Positions 15,519-24,653 of a stretch of DNA of 49,830 nt are shown here, piece after piece (within the stretch, counting starts at the first letter, position 1; each line of letters opens with the position of its first letter). The DNA lies in assembly GCA_024698965.1 (NCBI GenBank), contig JAILQM010000101.1, positions 1 to 49,830 on the forward strand. Reading direction: 5' to 3'. The stretch is from Eubacterium sp. (GTDB lineage Bacteria; Bacillota; Clostridia; Lachnospirales; Lachnospiraceae). Below the pieces are notes generated by a model that saw only the letters and a list, made by a program, of their open reading frames with translations, was not told the DNA's origin and ran no database searches. The position numbers and the translations under genes were made by a program.

Positions 15519-16559
15519 ATGGCTAACGATGATAAGTTAAAAGCACTTGATGCGGCAATTTCGCAGATAGAAAAACAGTACGGTAAAGGATCTATTATGA
15601 AGCTCGGTGAAGCCGGAGCCGATATGTCGGTTGAAGCGGTTCCTACAGGTTCGCTCAGTCTTGATATTGCTCTTGGTGTAGGCGGTATTCCGAAAGGAAG
15701 AATTATAGAGGTATACGGTCCGGAGTCAAGCGGTAAAACAACGGTTGCCCTCCATATGGTGGCAGAGGTTCAAAAAAGAGGTGGCATAGCCGGATTCATT
15801 GATGCAGAACATGCGCTTGATCCCGTTTATGCGAGAAATATCGGTGTTGATATTGACGAACTTTATATTTCGCAGCCGGATTCGGGAGAGCAGGCGCTTG
15901 AAATTACAGAGACAATGGTAAGATCCGGAGCGGTAGATATTATAATTGTGGATTCTGTGGCGGCTCTTGTACCAAAGGCGGAAATTGACGGAGATATGGG
16001 TGATTCCCATATGGGACTTCAGGCAAGACTTATGTCACAAGCATTAAGAAAACTTACGGGTGTTATATCTAAGTCAAATTGTACTGTAATTTTCATAAAT
16101 CAGCTCAGAGAAAAGCTTGGAGTTATGTTCGGAAATCCCGAAACCACAACCGGCGGACGCGCACTTAAATTCTATTCTTCGGTTCGAATGGATGTAAGAA
16201 AGATTGAGACATTAAAGCAGAGCGGAGAAGTAATAGGTAACAGAACAAGAATAAAAATTGTTAAAAACAAGGTTGCACCTCCTTTTAGAGAGGCTGAGTT
16301 TGATATTATGTTTGGAAAAGGAATTTCCAAAGAGGGAGATATCTTAGATCTTGCCGCTGACAAAGATGTTGTCAATAAAAGCGGCGCATGGTATGCTTAC
16401 GGTGGTGAGAAAATAGGTCAGGGTAGAGAAAATGCAAAGAACTACCTTGTGGAAAATCCTGAAATATGCAAAGAGATTGAGCATAAAGTAAGGATAGCAT
16501 ACGGAATAGAGAGCGAAGATGATGGTGAAGTATCAGATACTGGAGATAAAACAGATTAA
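15519..16559 (+). CDS. recA: Recombinase RecA
   Basis: 346 residues. Walker A is GPESSGKTT, the L2 loop is [16 protein letters not shown], and the N-terminal [12 protein letters not shown] and C-terminal [13 protein letters not shown] segments are typical. RecA coats single-stranded DNA for strand exchange and triggers LexA self-cleavage. The ATG at 15519 follows GGTGAGGAG; the longer frame from 15459 would start inside the -10 region and is rejected. The tail is acidic, as usual. recX overlaps its 3' end by 41 bases. Confidence 0.98.
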   Translation: MANDDKLKALDAAISQIEKQYGKGSIMKLGEAGADMSVEAVPTGSLSLDIALGVGGIPKGRIIEVYGPESSGKTTVALHMVAEVQKRGGIAGFIDAEHALDPVYARNIGVDIDELYISQPDSGEQALEITETMVRSGAVDIIIVDSVAALVPKAEIDGDMGDSHMGLQARLMSQALRKLTGVISKSNCTVIFINQLREKLGVMFGNPETTTGGRALKFYSSVRMDVRKIETLKQSGEVIGNRTRIKIVKNKVAPPFREAEFDIMFGKGISKEGDILDLAADKDVVNKSGAWYAYGGEKIGQGRENAKNYLVENPEICKEIEHKVRIAYGIESEDDGEVSDTGDKTD

Positions 16560-17124
16560 TAAAACCAGATATAAGATAATATGTGACGGATGTTCCCCCT
16601 TTGTATTATACAAGGGGGAACTTTTGCATTACGGCATCAAAGAAGGCGAAGGATTAAGCGAGCAGATTTTTGATGAAATCGTTGAAAAAGTGCTAAAGAA
16701 AAGGGCGAAAAAAAGAGCCATGTCGCTTTTGCAAAAAAAGGACTATACGGAAGATAAACTGCGCTTTAAATTAAAAGAAGGGTATTACTTCGACGAGATT
16801 ATTGACGAGACTATAGACTATTTAAAGGAGTACGGCTATATAAACGATATCAGATATGCCGAACACTTTATGGAACTTCACGGAGATGAAATAACTCTAA
16901 GCGATGCAAGGCTTAAATTATATAAAATGGGTATTCGCTCAGAGACCATAGATGAGGTTTTGGCTAATTTCGAATTCTCGGATGAAAAGAACCTGATACT
17001 TAAAATTTTTGAGAAAAGAAATTTTAATCCGTCGCAGGCAAATGAAAAAGAAACAAACAAGATGATTAGATACCTTATTTCAAAAGGTTTTTCACAAAAA
17101 AATATCAGAGATATGTTAAAGTAA
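16519..17124 (+). CDS. recX: Regulatory protein RecX
   Basis: 201 residues. The RecX three-helix repeats are visible: [19 protein letters not shown] in [18 protein letters not shown], then [18 protein letters not shown], and the last repeat [18 protein letters not shown]. RecX binds the RecA filament and limits its activity. The start lies inside recA (41-base overlap); ATG 16519, ATG 16522 and GTG 16525 are all possible, with GAGCGAAG as a weak ribosome site, so the exact N-terminus is uncertain. The overlap implies co-transcription and SOS induction with recA. Confidence 0.9.
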   Translation: MMVKYQILEIKQINKTRYKIICDGCSPFVLYKGELLHYGIKEGEGLSEQIFDEIVEKVLKKRAKKRAMSLLQKKDYTEDKLRFKLKEGYYFDEIIDETIDYLKEYGYINDIRYAEHFMELHGDEITLSDARLKLYKMGIRSETIDEVLANFEFSDEKNLILKIFEKRNFNPSQANEKETNKMIRYLISKGFSQKNIRDMLK

Positions 17125-17161
17125 GATACTTTTTTACATTAGCGTAATACATTTTATCTGC

Positions 17162-17190
17162 TTGACATAAATCCGTAAAAAGTATAAAAT
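17162..17190 (+). promoter_or_regulatory. Sigma-A promoter of rny with a start-proximal hairpin
   Basis: TTGACA at 17162-17167 and TAAAAT at 17185-17190, 17 bases apart, start near 17197. The first transcribed bases form a hairpin (AGTATG 17196-17201 with CATACT 17207-17212), which could protect the 5' end. The leader to the start codon is about 95 bases. Confidence 0.75.
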
Positions 17191-17292
17191 TTATGAGTAT
17201 GTTTATCATACTAAAAAACGTAGCGGTTCGTTAAATTTTTAAATATATATTTATTTTTTTCGGACAGTTACCATAAAAGGGAGGTGCTCCTG

Positions 17293-18840
17293 TTGGTAGC
17301 AACAATTATAGCAGTTATTGTTACTCTCATTATCGCTGTACCTCTTTCGAGTGTTTTTACAAAAAAGAAACTTGAGAATGATTCCAACGCCAAAATCGGC
17401 AATGCGGAAGAAAGAGCTCGCTTGATTATTGATGATGCTGTTAAAACAGCGGAATCCAAAAAGAAAGAAGCGCTTTTAGAAGCAAAGGAAGAAAATATCA
17501 AGGCCAAAAATGAACTTGAGAAAGAGATAAAGGAGCGCAGATCCGAACTTCAGAAGTTTGAGCGCAGAGTTACTCAGAAAGAAGAAAATCTTGATAAGAA
17601 ACTCGAGAGCGTTGAGAAGAAGGAAGCGGGGTTTGCAGCGCGCGAAGCTGAGATTAACAGGAAAGATGCTGAAATTAAGCAGCTTAACGAGCAGAGATTA
17701 AAAGAACTTGAAAGAATCTCAGGACTTACCTCCGAACAGGCAAAAGAATATCTATTAAAAACCGTTGAAAATGATGTGAAACTCGACGTTGCCAAGCTTG
17801 TAAAAGAATTAGAAGCTAAGGCAAAAGAAGAGGCTGACAAAAAAGCGAAAGAGTATGTGGTAACGGCAATCCAGAGATGTGCGGTTGACCATGTTGCCGA
17901 GACTACTATTTCGGTTGTACAGCTTCCTAACGATGAGATGAAAGGAAGAATCATTGGTCGTGAAGGCAGAAATATCAGAACTCTCGAGACAATGACCGGT
18001 GTTGATCTTATTGTTGATGATACTCCTGAAGCAGTAGTATTATCAAGCTTCGATCCTGTAAGACGTGAAGTTGCACGTATTGCATTGGAGAAGCTCATTG
18101 TGGATGGTAGAATCCATCCTGCAAGAATTGAGGAGATGGTGGAAAAAGCCCGCAAAGAAGTTGATACGATGATTCGCGAAGAAGGCGAAGCGGCTACTTT
18201 AGAAGTTGGAGTCCACGGAATTCATCCTGAACTTATGAAGTATATAGGAAGGCTCAAATTCAGAACCAGTTACGGCCAGAATGCACTTAAGCATTCAATA
18301 GAGGTCGCACAGCTTTGCGGTATTCTCGCCGGCGAAATCGGCGTGGATGTCAGAACAGCAAAAAGAGCGGGACTTCTTCATGATGTCGGTAAATCAATCG
18401 ATCATGAGGTAGAGGGCTCACATATCCAGATTGGTGTTGACTTATGCAGAAAGTATAAGGAATCACAGCTTATTATTAACGCTGTAGAAGCTCATCACGG
18501 AGATGTTGAACCTGAAAGTCTTATTGCTGTACTTGTACAGGCAGCCGATGCGATTTCTGCATCAAGACCTGGTGCGAGAAGAGAGACTATAGAAACATAT
18601 ACCAACCGCTTAAAAGAGTTGGAAGATATCACAAACGGATTCAAAGGTGTAGATAAATCTTATGCCATTCAGGCAGGTAGAGAAGTCAGAGTTATGGTTG
18701 TACCTGAGCAGATTAACGATGCGGAGATGGTTCTTCTTGCTAGAGATATTTCTAAGCAGATCGAAGAGCAGATGGATTATCCGGGTCAGATAAAAGTAAA
18801 TGTTATCAGGGAAAGCCGCGTAATTGATTACGCTAAGTAA
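17293..18840 (+). CDS. rny: Ribonuclease Y
   Basis: 515 residues. An N-terminal membrane anchor (residues 2-20) is followed by a long charged coiled coil to about residue 150, a KH domain with [20 protein letters not shown] near residue 220, and an HD domain with [12 protein letters not shown] near residue 365. RNase Y is the membrane-bound endonuclease that starts mRNA decay in Firmicutes. The frame opens with GTG at 17284, but that codon lies within the AAAGGGAGGTG ribosome site; TTG at 17293 is eight bases downstream of GGAGG and is the likely start. The gene ends in a strong terminator. Confidence 0.95.
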   Translation: MVATIIAVIVTLIIAVPLSSVFTKKKLENDSNAKIGNAEERARLIIDDAVKTAESKKKEALLEAKEENIKAKNELEKEIKERRSELQKFERRVTQKEENLDKKLESVEKKEAGFAAREAEINRKDAEIKQLNEQRLKELERISGLTSEQAKEYLLKTVENDVKLDVAKLVKELEAKAKEEADKKAKEYVVTAIQRCAVDHVAETTISVVQLPNDEMKGRIIGREGRNIRTLETMTGVDLIVDDTPEAVVLSSFDPVRREVARIALEKLIVDGRIHPARIEEMVEKARKEVDTMIREEGEAATLEVGVHGIHPELMKYIGRLKFRTSYGQNALKHSIEVAQLCGILAGEIGVDVRTAKRAGLLHDVGKSIDHEVEGSHIQIGVDLCRKYKESQLIINAVEAHHGDVEPESLIAVLVQAADAISASRPGARRETIETYTNRLKELEDITNGFKGVDKSYAIQAGREVRVMVVPEQINDAEMVLLARDISKQIEEQMDYPGQIKVNVIRESRVIDYAK

Positions 18841-18860
18841 AATTAAGAAATCAAAAACAA

Positions 18861-18895
18861 AAGAGCCGTCATACTTTGGTATGACAGCTCTTTTT
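18861..18895. terminator. Bidirectional terminator between rny and the aldo/keto reductase
   Basis: AAGAGCcGTCATAC and GTATGACaGCTCTT form a stem of about 14 pairs with one mismatch and a short TTTG-type loop. A runs lie to the left and TTTTT to the right, so it can stop transcription from both convergent genes. Confidence 0.88.
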
Positions 18896-18904
18896 AAATT
18901 CATA

Positions 18905-20083
18905 TTAATATTTCATGATAAAAGGAGCAAAGAATTTTCCGACCTTATAGATGGGGTCTTCTAGGGAGCGTTTGGCATTCTTTAGCTCTTTTCTTATCGA
19001 GATGTTTTGAGGACAATGCATTTCGCAGGCACCGCATTCTATACAATTTGCAGCTCCGGTATAGTCCTGCCTTAAGGTTGTGGTCATGAAATATTCTTTA
19101 AGGGCAACAAACCTTCCGTCCGAGGCCTGCCTGTTATATGCGGCAAAGATACCCGGAATATCCACTCCTTTAGGGCAAGGCATACAATACCTGCAGCCCG
19201 TGCATCCAACCCTCATATTTGCGTTTATTTCTTTTATTATTTTCTCAAAGAGCTTAAAGTCTTCTTCTGTAAGAGAAGAAGGAGTAACGCCTGATGCGAG
19301 CCTGCAATTTTCCTCTATCATTTCGACGGAGTTCATACCGGAAAGAACAACAGTTACTTCCTTTTGGTCGTAGAGCCATGAAAGCCCCCACTCGGCAGGT
19401 GATTTTTTAACCGGATAGTCTTCAATGGCTTTCAAAGCTTTTTGAGGAAGTGCGTTAGCGAGTCGTCCGCCTCTTAAAGGCTCCATAATAATTACCGGAA
19501 TACCTTTGGAAGCCGCATAGTTTAATCCTGTTCGACCGGCCTGAGAGTTTTCGTCGAGGTAGTTATACTGAATCTGGCAAAAATCCCAGTCATATGCATC
19601 TATAAGCTCTAAAAACTTGTCTGAGTTCCCGTGGTATGAAAAACCGACCTGTCTTATGCTACCTTCTTTAATCTTATCTTTAAGCCAGCTGTCTACTCCG
19701 AGAGAACATAGTCTCTGCCAGCTTTTTACATCATTTAGCATGTGCATAAGATAATAGTCCACATGATCGGTGCGCAGTCTTTTTAGCTGCTCGTTAAAAT
19801 ACTTGTCCATATCGGACGGATTCTTTACCATATACTGAGGCAGCTTTGTTGCGATATAAACCTTGTCTCTTGTATTTGTGCGCTCTAAAATTTCTCCGAG
19901 ACAGACTTCGCTGCCGGAGTATATATAGGCGGTGTCAAGATAGTTTACGCCAAGCTCTATTGCGCGCATAAGTTCTTTTTCGGCTTTATCTATATCGATT
20001 TTGCCGGCTTTTTGCGTAAAGCGCATGCAGCCGAATCCCAAAACCGATAAATCGTTGCCATATTTATCTTTTCTGTATTGCAT
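18905..20083 (-). CDS. Aldo/keto reductase with C-terminal 4Fe-4S ferredoxin domain
   Basis: 392 residues. The AKR barrel has the tetrad elements LDTAYIYSGSE (Asp and Tyr), ATKLP (Lys) and YYLMHML (His). After about residue 290 come two cysteine groups, CTGCRYCMPCPKGVDI and CIECGACEMHCPQNI, which fit iron-sulfur binding, so electrons may pass through a ferredoxin-like cluster. This two-domain architecture is common in anaerobic Clostridia; substrates are mostly unknown. The ATG has AAAAGGAC upstream; a near-copy of that ribosome-site segment occurs 22 bases further upstream. It is divergent from the secreted-protein gene. Confidence 0.9.
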   Translation of the reverse strand: MQYRKDKYGNDLSVLGFGCMRFTQKAGKIDIDKAEKELMRAIELGVNYLDTAYIYSGSEVCLGEILERTNTRDKVYIATKLPQYMVKNPSDMDKYFNEQLKRLRTDHVDYYLMHMLNDVKSWQRLCSLGVDSWLKDKIKEGSIRQVGFSYHGNSDKFLELIDAYDWDFCQIQYNYLDENSQAGRTGLNYAASKGIPVIIMEPLRGGRLANALPQKALKAIEDYPVKKSPAEWGLSWLYDQKEVTVVLSGMNSVEMIEENCRLASGVTPSSLTEEDFKLFEKIIKEINANMRVGCTGCRYCMPCPKGVDIPGIFAAYNRQASDGRFVALKEYFMTTTLRQDYTGAANCIECGACEMHCPQNISIRKELKNAKRSLEDPIYKVGKFFAPFIMKY

Positions 20084-20149
20084 AATAAAAAATGTCCTTT
20101 TATTCCATAAAAATGTCCTTAAATATTTGTAACATTATAGCATTATAGG

Positions 20150-20158
20150 TGCTAAAAT
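20150..20158 (+). promoter_or_regulatory. Extended -10 promoter of the secreted-protein gene
   Basis: TGCTAAAAT is an extended -10 element (TGN plus TAAAAT), about 70 bases before the start codon. A TTGTAA lies 20 bases upstream of the -10, too far to be a good -35. On the other strand two TATAAT boxes overlap this region and could serve the divergent reductase. Confidence 0.45.
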
Positions 20159-20228
20159 AAAAGCAGATTCATTTTGGGGGACTGCAAACCAAAAGGGAAC
20201 AATATAATGTATCAAAAGGAGGGAAAGT

Positions 20229-22718
20229 ATGCAGTTTAGAAAATTTAAAAGAGTACTTGCCATAATCATGGCTGCGGCGGTTACTCTCGGAGGAGCAAAT
20301 GTTCCTGTATATGCTATCGATAATACAAACGATACATATAGCTGGAGCACATCTGCTACAGATTCTGTCGAGTACACAACAAGTCTTACGGGGGATATTA
20401 CATTTTCGTCACCTGTATACGGAGATGCTTATATAGCTACTTCGGTTACCGATTTCAGAACTTCTGTAACAAATGACTGGAAGAATTCTACTTCGGCATC
20501 TTCAAACATCACAAGTATCACTTTAAGTAACGGAACCGACACTGAAACGATTTCAGCTAAATGTGGCGGTGTTCTTACTCTTGTAGTAACAACATCTTCG
20601 GGAGTTGAATATCAGGATATTCTTGATCTTGTCGAGACGGGGGATACTCTTGACGCATCAAAGTTTGTAATTGTTGAGTCAGCTGAGATTGAGGACTATT
20701 CAGAGTTCGCAAAATTCGGCGATATGCTCACTCAGTTCGGACAGTACACAATGAGAGCTGCTCTTTATGTTAAAGACGGAGCGATTTCTGCTACTCAGTC
20801 TGTTCAGCAGCTTTTATCCGGAGCTACGGTATCATCTGACGGAAGCACGATTTCGGGAGGAACGCTTACTCTTAACGGACCGTTTATGAACGGTATTGTA
20901 TCAAACGATACTGATTCTACATCAAAAGATACTACGGTTACTGTAGACGATATGGTAATTGAGGCAGACGGAGACGGAGCAAACGACTTTAAAGGTCATG
21001 CTTCAGTGCTTTATGCTGACGGCGATTCTACAATGAATGTAACGGATACCTATATCCATACAGAAGGTGTTATCCGTACAGCAACAGCTGTATCGGGAAC
21101 AGCTGAAATGAAGATTTCGGATTCTGTTATTTACACAGAAGAGACAAACGATACAGACAGTGAGTATGCATCACTTGTTGTACCTATGATGAAGAGAACA
21201 CCTTTTGCACTCGGACTTGAAGGCGTTGTAAGATCTACAAACGTTCTTGGATCCGGCCAGGGTATTTATGAGGATTCTCTCATTGTTTCTTCGGGATGGG
21301 GAGTTCTTTCAACAGACAGTGGTGTTGCTTATGCTACAACAGGTACATATGCACTTGATGTTTCGGACGTTGTTGCAGGTATCGGTTCTGTTGAGGTTTA
21401 CAACTCTTCAAATGCTTCAAAATATGTGGCTACAAAGACAGTAAACGGTACAAAGTACGGCTTTATCCAGGGTGGTTCGGGATATGTTGCTTATGCTGAT
21501 GCCGGCGTATATGATAAGTTCGATTCGGTTAAATTCTATTCTGATGATTATGTACAGATTATGGCTTCTTTTGCATCATCAGCATTCTATACAGATTCTA
21601 CACTTGTAGCGGGAAGAATTGCTGTAATGACACAGCAGAATGCCGGAGGTACAATCTCAATCAAAGATTCTACGGTTAATGTAGGAGATACGGTTGTACA
21701 GATTAAGTCAGGCGCCGCAAACGCAGGCTATACAAATGCGGTTCTTGACAATGCGACAGTAACATTTACAGAGTCTAATAAGTGGGGCGGAACACTCGTT
21801 GAGCTTGTTGAGTCTGATGATGCCGGAAATCCGGGTAACACAACTTATACAATTAACGACACAGGTGACAGCGCAGTTGCGGGACAGCCTTCACTTACAG
21901 CTTCTACAGCAACACTTAAGAACGGAACATACACAGGTAATATCTGGAACAATATTTACAACAATACAGAAGCTCTCGATGTAACAATCGATGCCGCTAC
22001 AGTAAACGGAACAATTTCTTCTTCGTACGGATATCATGTAAGTGATAACGGAACAAGAATGGCTAACGGAACTGTACTTACAGCCTGCACAACAGGTGAT
22101 TACAGAGTAAGCGGAGCATCTTCGGGAGATTATCAGAAGATCGGTGCACAGTACAATGTTGCAAATGAGCAGCTTAACAACCCTGTAAACGTTACTCTTA
22201 CAAACAACTCTACATGGAATGTGGTACTTGCAGACGGAACAAACGGTGAGGCTGATGCATGCTATATCAACAACCTTACAGTAGAGTCAGGCTCTAAGAT
22301 TAAAGCTGATACAACAAAATACACAGCTTCTAATCCTCTTACAATTTATGTATACGGAACACAGAGCATTGAGGGAACTGTTGCATCTAACATCAATATT
22401 GTTGAGGCAGATGTAGAAATCAGCGTTTCTCAGGTTAAGACAATCAAGGCTGCAGCTCTTAAGAAGCTCAAAGCTAAGATTAAATGGTCTTCGGTTTCAA
22501 ATGCAACATTATATCAGGTACAGTATTCTACTTCTAAGAAGTTCACAAAGAAGACTACTACTACAGTTAATGTTAAAGATGCAAGAGAGACAAAGCTTAC
22601 AAAACTTACAAACGGTAAAAAATACTATGTAAGAGTCAGAGCCATAAATATTACTGATGGCGTTAAGACAAAGGGCGATTGGTCAACAGTAAAAACATTT
22701 ACTGCAAAGAAAGCTTAA
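20229..22718 (+). CDS. Large secreted Ser/Thr/Asn-rich protein with C-terminal fibronectin type III-like domain
   Basis: 829 residues. A signal peptide (RKFKR, hydrophobic core to about residue 23, likely cleavage after the A29 of VYA) directs export. Residues 30-730 are rich in Thr, Ser, Asn, Asp and Gly, with recurring strand patterns such as MNVTDTYIHTEG, MKISDSVIYTEE and TISIKDSTVNVGD, which suggest a right-handed beta-helix. The last 95 residues, with LKKLKAKIKWSSVSNATLYQVQYS and KYYVRVRAI, look like a fibronectin type III domain. There is no LPXTG or transmembrane anchor. AGGAGGG precedes the ATG. Codon choice, especially in the second half, resembles rpsB/tsf, hinting at high expression. 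Adhesin or surface-layer roles are guesses. Confidence 0.75.
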   Translation: MQFRKFKRVLAIIMAAAVTLGGANVPVYAIDNTNDTYSWSTSATDSVEYTTSLTGDITFSSPVYGDAYIATSVTDFRTSVTNDWKNSTSASSNITSITLSNGTDTETISAKCGGVLTLVVTTSSGVEYQDILDLVETGDTLDASKFVIVESAEIEDYSEFAKFGDMLTQFGQYTMRAALYVKDGAISATQSVQQLLSGATVSSDGSTISGGTLTLNGPFMNGIVSNDTDSTSKDTTVTVDDMVIEADGDGANDFKGHASVLYADGDSTMNVTDTYIHTEGVIRTATAVSGTAEMKISDSVIYTEETNDTDSEYASLVVPMMKRTPFALGLEGVVRSTNVLGSGQGIYEDSLIVSSGWGVLSTDSGVAYATTGTYALDVSDVVAGIGSVEVYNSSNASKYVATKTVNGTKYGFIQGGSGYVAYADAGVYDKFDSVKFYSDDYVQIMASFASSAFYTDSTLVAGRIAVMTQQNAGGTISIKDSTVNVGDTVVQIKSGAANAGYTNAVLDNATVTFTESNKWGGTLVELVESDDAGNPGNTTYTINDTGDSAVAGQPSLTASTATLKNGTYTGNIWNNIYNNTEALDVTIDAATVNGTISSSYGYHVSDNGTRMANGTVLTACTTGDYRVSGASSGDYQKIGAQYNVANEQLNNPVNVTLTNNSTWNVVLADGTNGEADACYINNLTVESGSKIKADTTKYTASNPLTIYVYGTQSIEGTVASNINIVEADVEISVSQVKTIKAAALKKLKAKIKWSSVSNATLYQVQYSTSKKFTKKTTTTVNVKDARETKLTKLTNGKKYYVRVRAINITDGVKTKGDWSTVKTFTAKKA

Positions 22719-22746
22719 ATATGCTACAATACTAAGTAGCTGAGTA

Positions 22747-22781
22747 ACGGGGGAGCGTCTTACGAGGCTTCCCCGTTTTTT
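22747..22781 (+). terminator. Intrinsic terminator after the secreted-protein gene
   Basis: ACGGGGgAGC and GCTtCCCCGT form a GC-rich stem with a loop of about ten bases, followed by a run of T at 22776-22781. Confidence 0.88.
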
Positions 22782-22827
22782 ACAAAAATTCAGTCGAAGA
22801 ATTATGTAAAAAAGGAGAAGAGAAGAA

Positions 22828-23259
22828 ATGAAGGAAAAAGGAAAAGGCTTTATAGGCGAATTTAAGGCATTTATTATGAGGGGCAATGTTCTTGACCTCG
22901 CAGTCGGCGTTATTATAGGTGGTGCTTTTACAGCGATAGTAACATCACTTAACGAAGACATTATCACTCCTATTTTAGGTATTTTCGGTGGTACGGATTT
23001 TTCAAACCTTACGGTTAAGCTTGGAACGGGAGATGCGGCTCCGGTGCTTAGCTACGGTAATTTTATTACTGCTGTAATCAACTTCCTTATTACCGCACTT
23101 GTTATTTTCTGCATAGTAAAGACTATTAACAAAGCGGCAGATAAACTTAAAAAGGAAGAGGAAGCGGCTCCTACAACAAAAAAATGCCCGTATTGTCAGA
23201 GCGAGATAGACATTCTTGCCGTAAAATGCCCACATTGTACTTCGGACATTAATGAATAA
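22828..23259 (+). CDS. mscL: Large-conductance mechanosensitive channel MscL with C-terminal zinc ribbon
   Basis: 143 residues. The N-terminal amphipathic helix and first membrane segment have the MscL signature [20 protein letters not shown]. The second membrane segment, [20 protein letters not shown], lies near residue 75-97. MscL opens under membrane tension to release solutes on osmotic downshock. After the usual charged cytoplasmic helix, the protein adds a CPYC-12-CPHC motif, a rubredoxin-like zinc ribbon (about residues 119-138), absent from E. coli and B. subtilis MscL. AAGGAG precedes the ATG. It is a single gene between two terminators. Confidence 0.93.
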   Translation: MKEKGKGFIGEFKAFIMRGNVLDLAVGVIIGGAFTAIVTSLNEDIITPILGIFGGTDFSNLTVKLGTGDAAPVLSYGNFITAVINFLITALVIFCIVKTINKAADKLKKEEEAAPTTKKCPYCQSEIDILAVKCPHCTSDINE

Positions 23260-23265
23260 AAGGGT

Positions 23266-23291
23266 TAAGGAAAAATAAAAATTGCCGATGT
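23266..23291 (+). promoter_or_regulatory. Candidate sigma-28 (SigD/FliA) promoter
   Basis: TAAG at 23266-23269, a 14-base spacer, then GCCGATGT at 23284-23291 matches the sigma-D consensus TAAA-N14/15-GCCGATAT at 10 of 12 positions. It lies between mscL and the EF-hand gene, pointing at the latter, and the sigma factor gene itself is in this window. By eye this is the best intergenic match. Confidence 0.55.
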
Positions 23292-23320
23292 ATTAATTAC
23301 AGGATGGAAATTTACACCAG

Positions 23321-23357
23321 GGACGGTTCTTAGGAGCCGTCCTTTTTATGCGGCTCC
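23321..23357 (+). terminator. Terminator with overlapping alternative hairpin
   Basis: GGACGGTTC (23321-23329) pairs with GAGCCGTCC (23334-23342), a 9-base-pair stem with a 4-base loop followed by TTTTT (23343-23347). The right arm segment GGAGCCG (23333-23339) can instead pair with CGGCTCC (23351-23357), directly before the GGAAGGGAG ribosome site. This may simply end mscL, or act as terminator/antiterminator in the leader of the next gene. Confidence 0.75.
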
Positions 23358-23373
23358 GGAAGGGAGACAAAGT

Positions 23374-24447
23374 ATGATTATATCATCCGGCAATGTGTCG
23401 ATGGCATCCTCACGCAGGTACCAGAAAGAAGAGGCTGCGTACAAAAATGCCGCAATATGGGGAAGCGGAGGCTTGTCTGAAGCAACCTCGTATGCGGGGA
23501 CGAAAATACTCGAAAAATCCTCGGAAGATTCATCTTCCAAAGGGTATGAGAGTTCTTATGAAAGTACGTTTGCGGATTATCTCGGGAGCTATACGCTGAA
23601 AGAAGTTACAAGCTCGGGGGTAACCGGACAGAAAACATCAATTGAAGAGGCGATAAGGGAAATTCGTCAGCAGGCTATGGATTTTATGCTCAGAATACTT
23701 TTCGGAGATAAATGGGAGAGATATTCGAAAAGTTGCAGCGTATCTGCGGTTGACGGATTTTCGTCGTTTGTTCAGCAAGACGGAGGAGCACTTGTAAGTC
23801 AAAGCTTTACAACTGAAAGCGAGGTGACAAAGTTTTCTACCGAAGGCACGGTAATTACTGCGGACGGCAGAGAAATTAATTTTAACGTTAACGCCGTAAT
23901 GAGCAGAAGTTTTACGGAGTCGGAATATACTTCGATAGAATACGGCACCGCTCTAAAGGATCCTTTGGTTATCAACCTCGATTCCGATATAGCGTCGGTG
24001 AGCGACCAGTATTTTTATTTTGATATTGACGCTGACGGACATGAGGATGCGGTGAGAATGCTTTCTGCGGGTAGCGGTTTTCTGGCTCTCGATAAAAACG
24101 GAGACGGTAAGATCGGAGACGGAAGAGAACTTTTCGGCGCGCTGAGTGGGAACGGCTTTGATGATTTAATGGCTTATGATACGGACAAAAACGGATGGAT
24201 AGACGAGGCCGATGAGGTATTTGACTCGCTTATGATATGGCAGATTGATTCTGAGGGAAATCAGGTTCTGACAGGCCTTGGAAGCTCCGGGGTTGGCGCT
24301 CTTTATCTGGGCAATGTAAGCACCGAATTTTCACTAAATTCGCTGCAAACCAACGAAACAGGCGGAGTTATAAGGAACAGCGGTATGTTTTTGTATGAAA
24401 ACGGAAATGCCGGTATAATACAACAAATTGACCTCGCGGTAAAATAA
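23374..24447 (+). CDS. EF-hand-like calcium-binding protein of unknown function
   Basis: 357 residues without signal peptide or membrane segment. Residues 1-190 are Ser/Glu/Thr-rich and unrecognised. Residues 215-290 carry three Asp-rich loops: DIDADGHED (217-225), DKNGDGKIGDGRE (240-252, a full EF-hand-like loop) and DTDKNGWIDEAD (269-280), in the ELFG...GFDDLMAYD...W arrangement seen in many bacterial calcium-binding and RTX-associated proteins. The gene follows a sigma-28-like promoter and lies just before the motility operon, so a flagellar connection is plausible. Export, if any, would have to be by a route not needing a signal peptide. GGAAGGGAG precedes the ATG. Confidence 0.7.
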   Translation: MIISSGNVSMASSRRYQKEEAAYKNAAIWGSGGLSEATSYAGTKILEKSSEDSSSKGYESSYESTFADYLGSYTLKEVTSSGVTGQKTSIEEAIREIRQQAMDFMLRILFGDKWERYSKSCSVSAVDGFSSFVQQDGGALVSQSFTTESEVTKFSTEGTVITADGREINFNVNAVMSRSFTESEYTSIEYGTALKDPLVINLDSDIASVSDQYFYFDIDADGHEDAVRMLSAGSGFLALDKNGDGKIGDGRELFGALSGNGFDDLMAYDTDKNGWIDEADEVFDSLMIWQIDSEGNQVLTGLGSSGVGALYLGNVSTEFSLNSLQTNETGGVIRNSGMFLYENGNAGIIQQIDLAVK

Positions 24448-24492
24448 AACCGCCATATCTTGTAAAAAAATTAAAAAAAACCACAATAATTT

Positions 24493-24516
24493 GGGGAAAG
24501 TGTTGAAACTTTCCCC
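24493..24516 (+). terminator. Hairpin terminator before the motility operon
   Basis: GGGGAAAGT (24493-24501) pairs perfectly with ACTTTCCCC (24508-24516) across a 6-base loop. The following GATTTATTGT is only a weak T tract, so it may be leaky. Confidence 0.7.
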
Positions 24517-24580
24517 GATTTATTGTATCATAACATAGAGTGCATATAGATAAAAAACTGTATGAAATTGAATAAAAATA

Positions 24581-24609
24581 TTTACAATTGTGTAAACATT
24601 TAGTAAGAT
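24581..24609 (+). promoter_or_regulatory. Sigma-A-like promoter of the motA-led motility operon
   Basis: TTTACA at 24581-24586 and TAAGAT at 24604-24609 are 17 bases apart, about 45 bases before the motA start. No sigma-28 element is visible here. It implies that the operon starts at motA instead of being read from rod/hook genes upstream. Confidence 0.6.
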
Positions 24610-24653
24610 TATATTAAGTGTAGACAGTTATGTACTAAAGGGGATTAAACTTA

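Noticed and set aside
17574..18155. 193-residue Ser-rich frame antisense to rny
   Set aside because: A shadow of the Glu/Lys-rich coiled coil of RNase Y on the opposite strand; no start signal.
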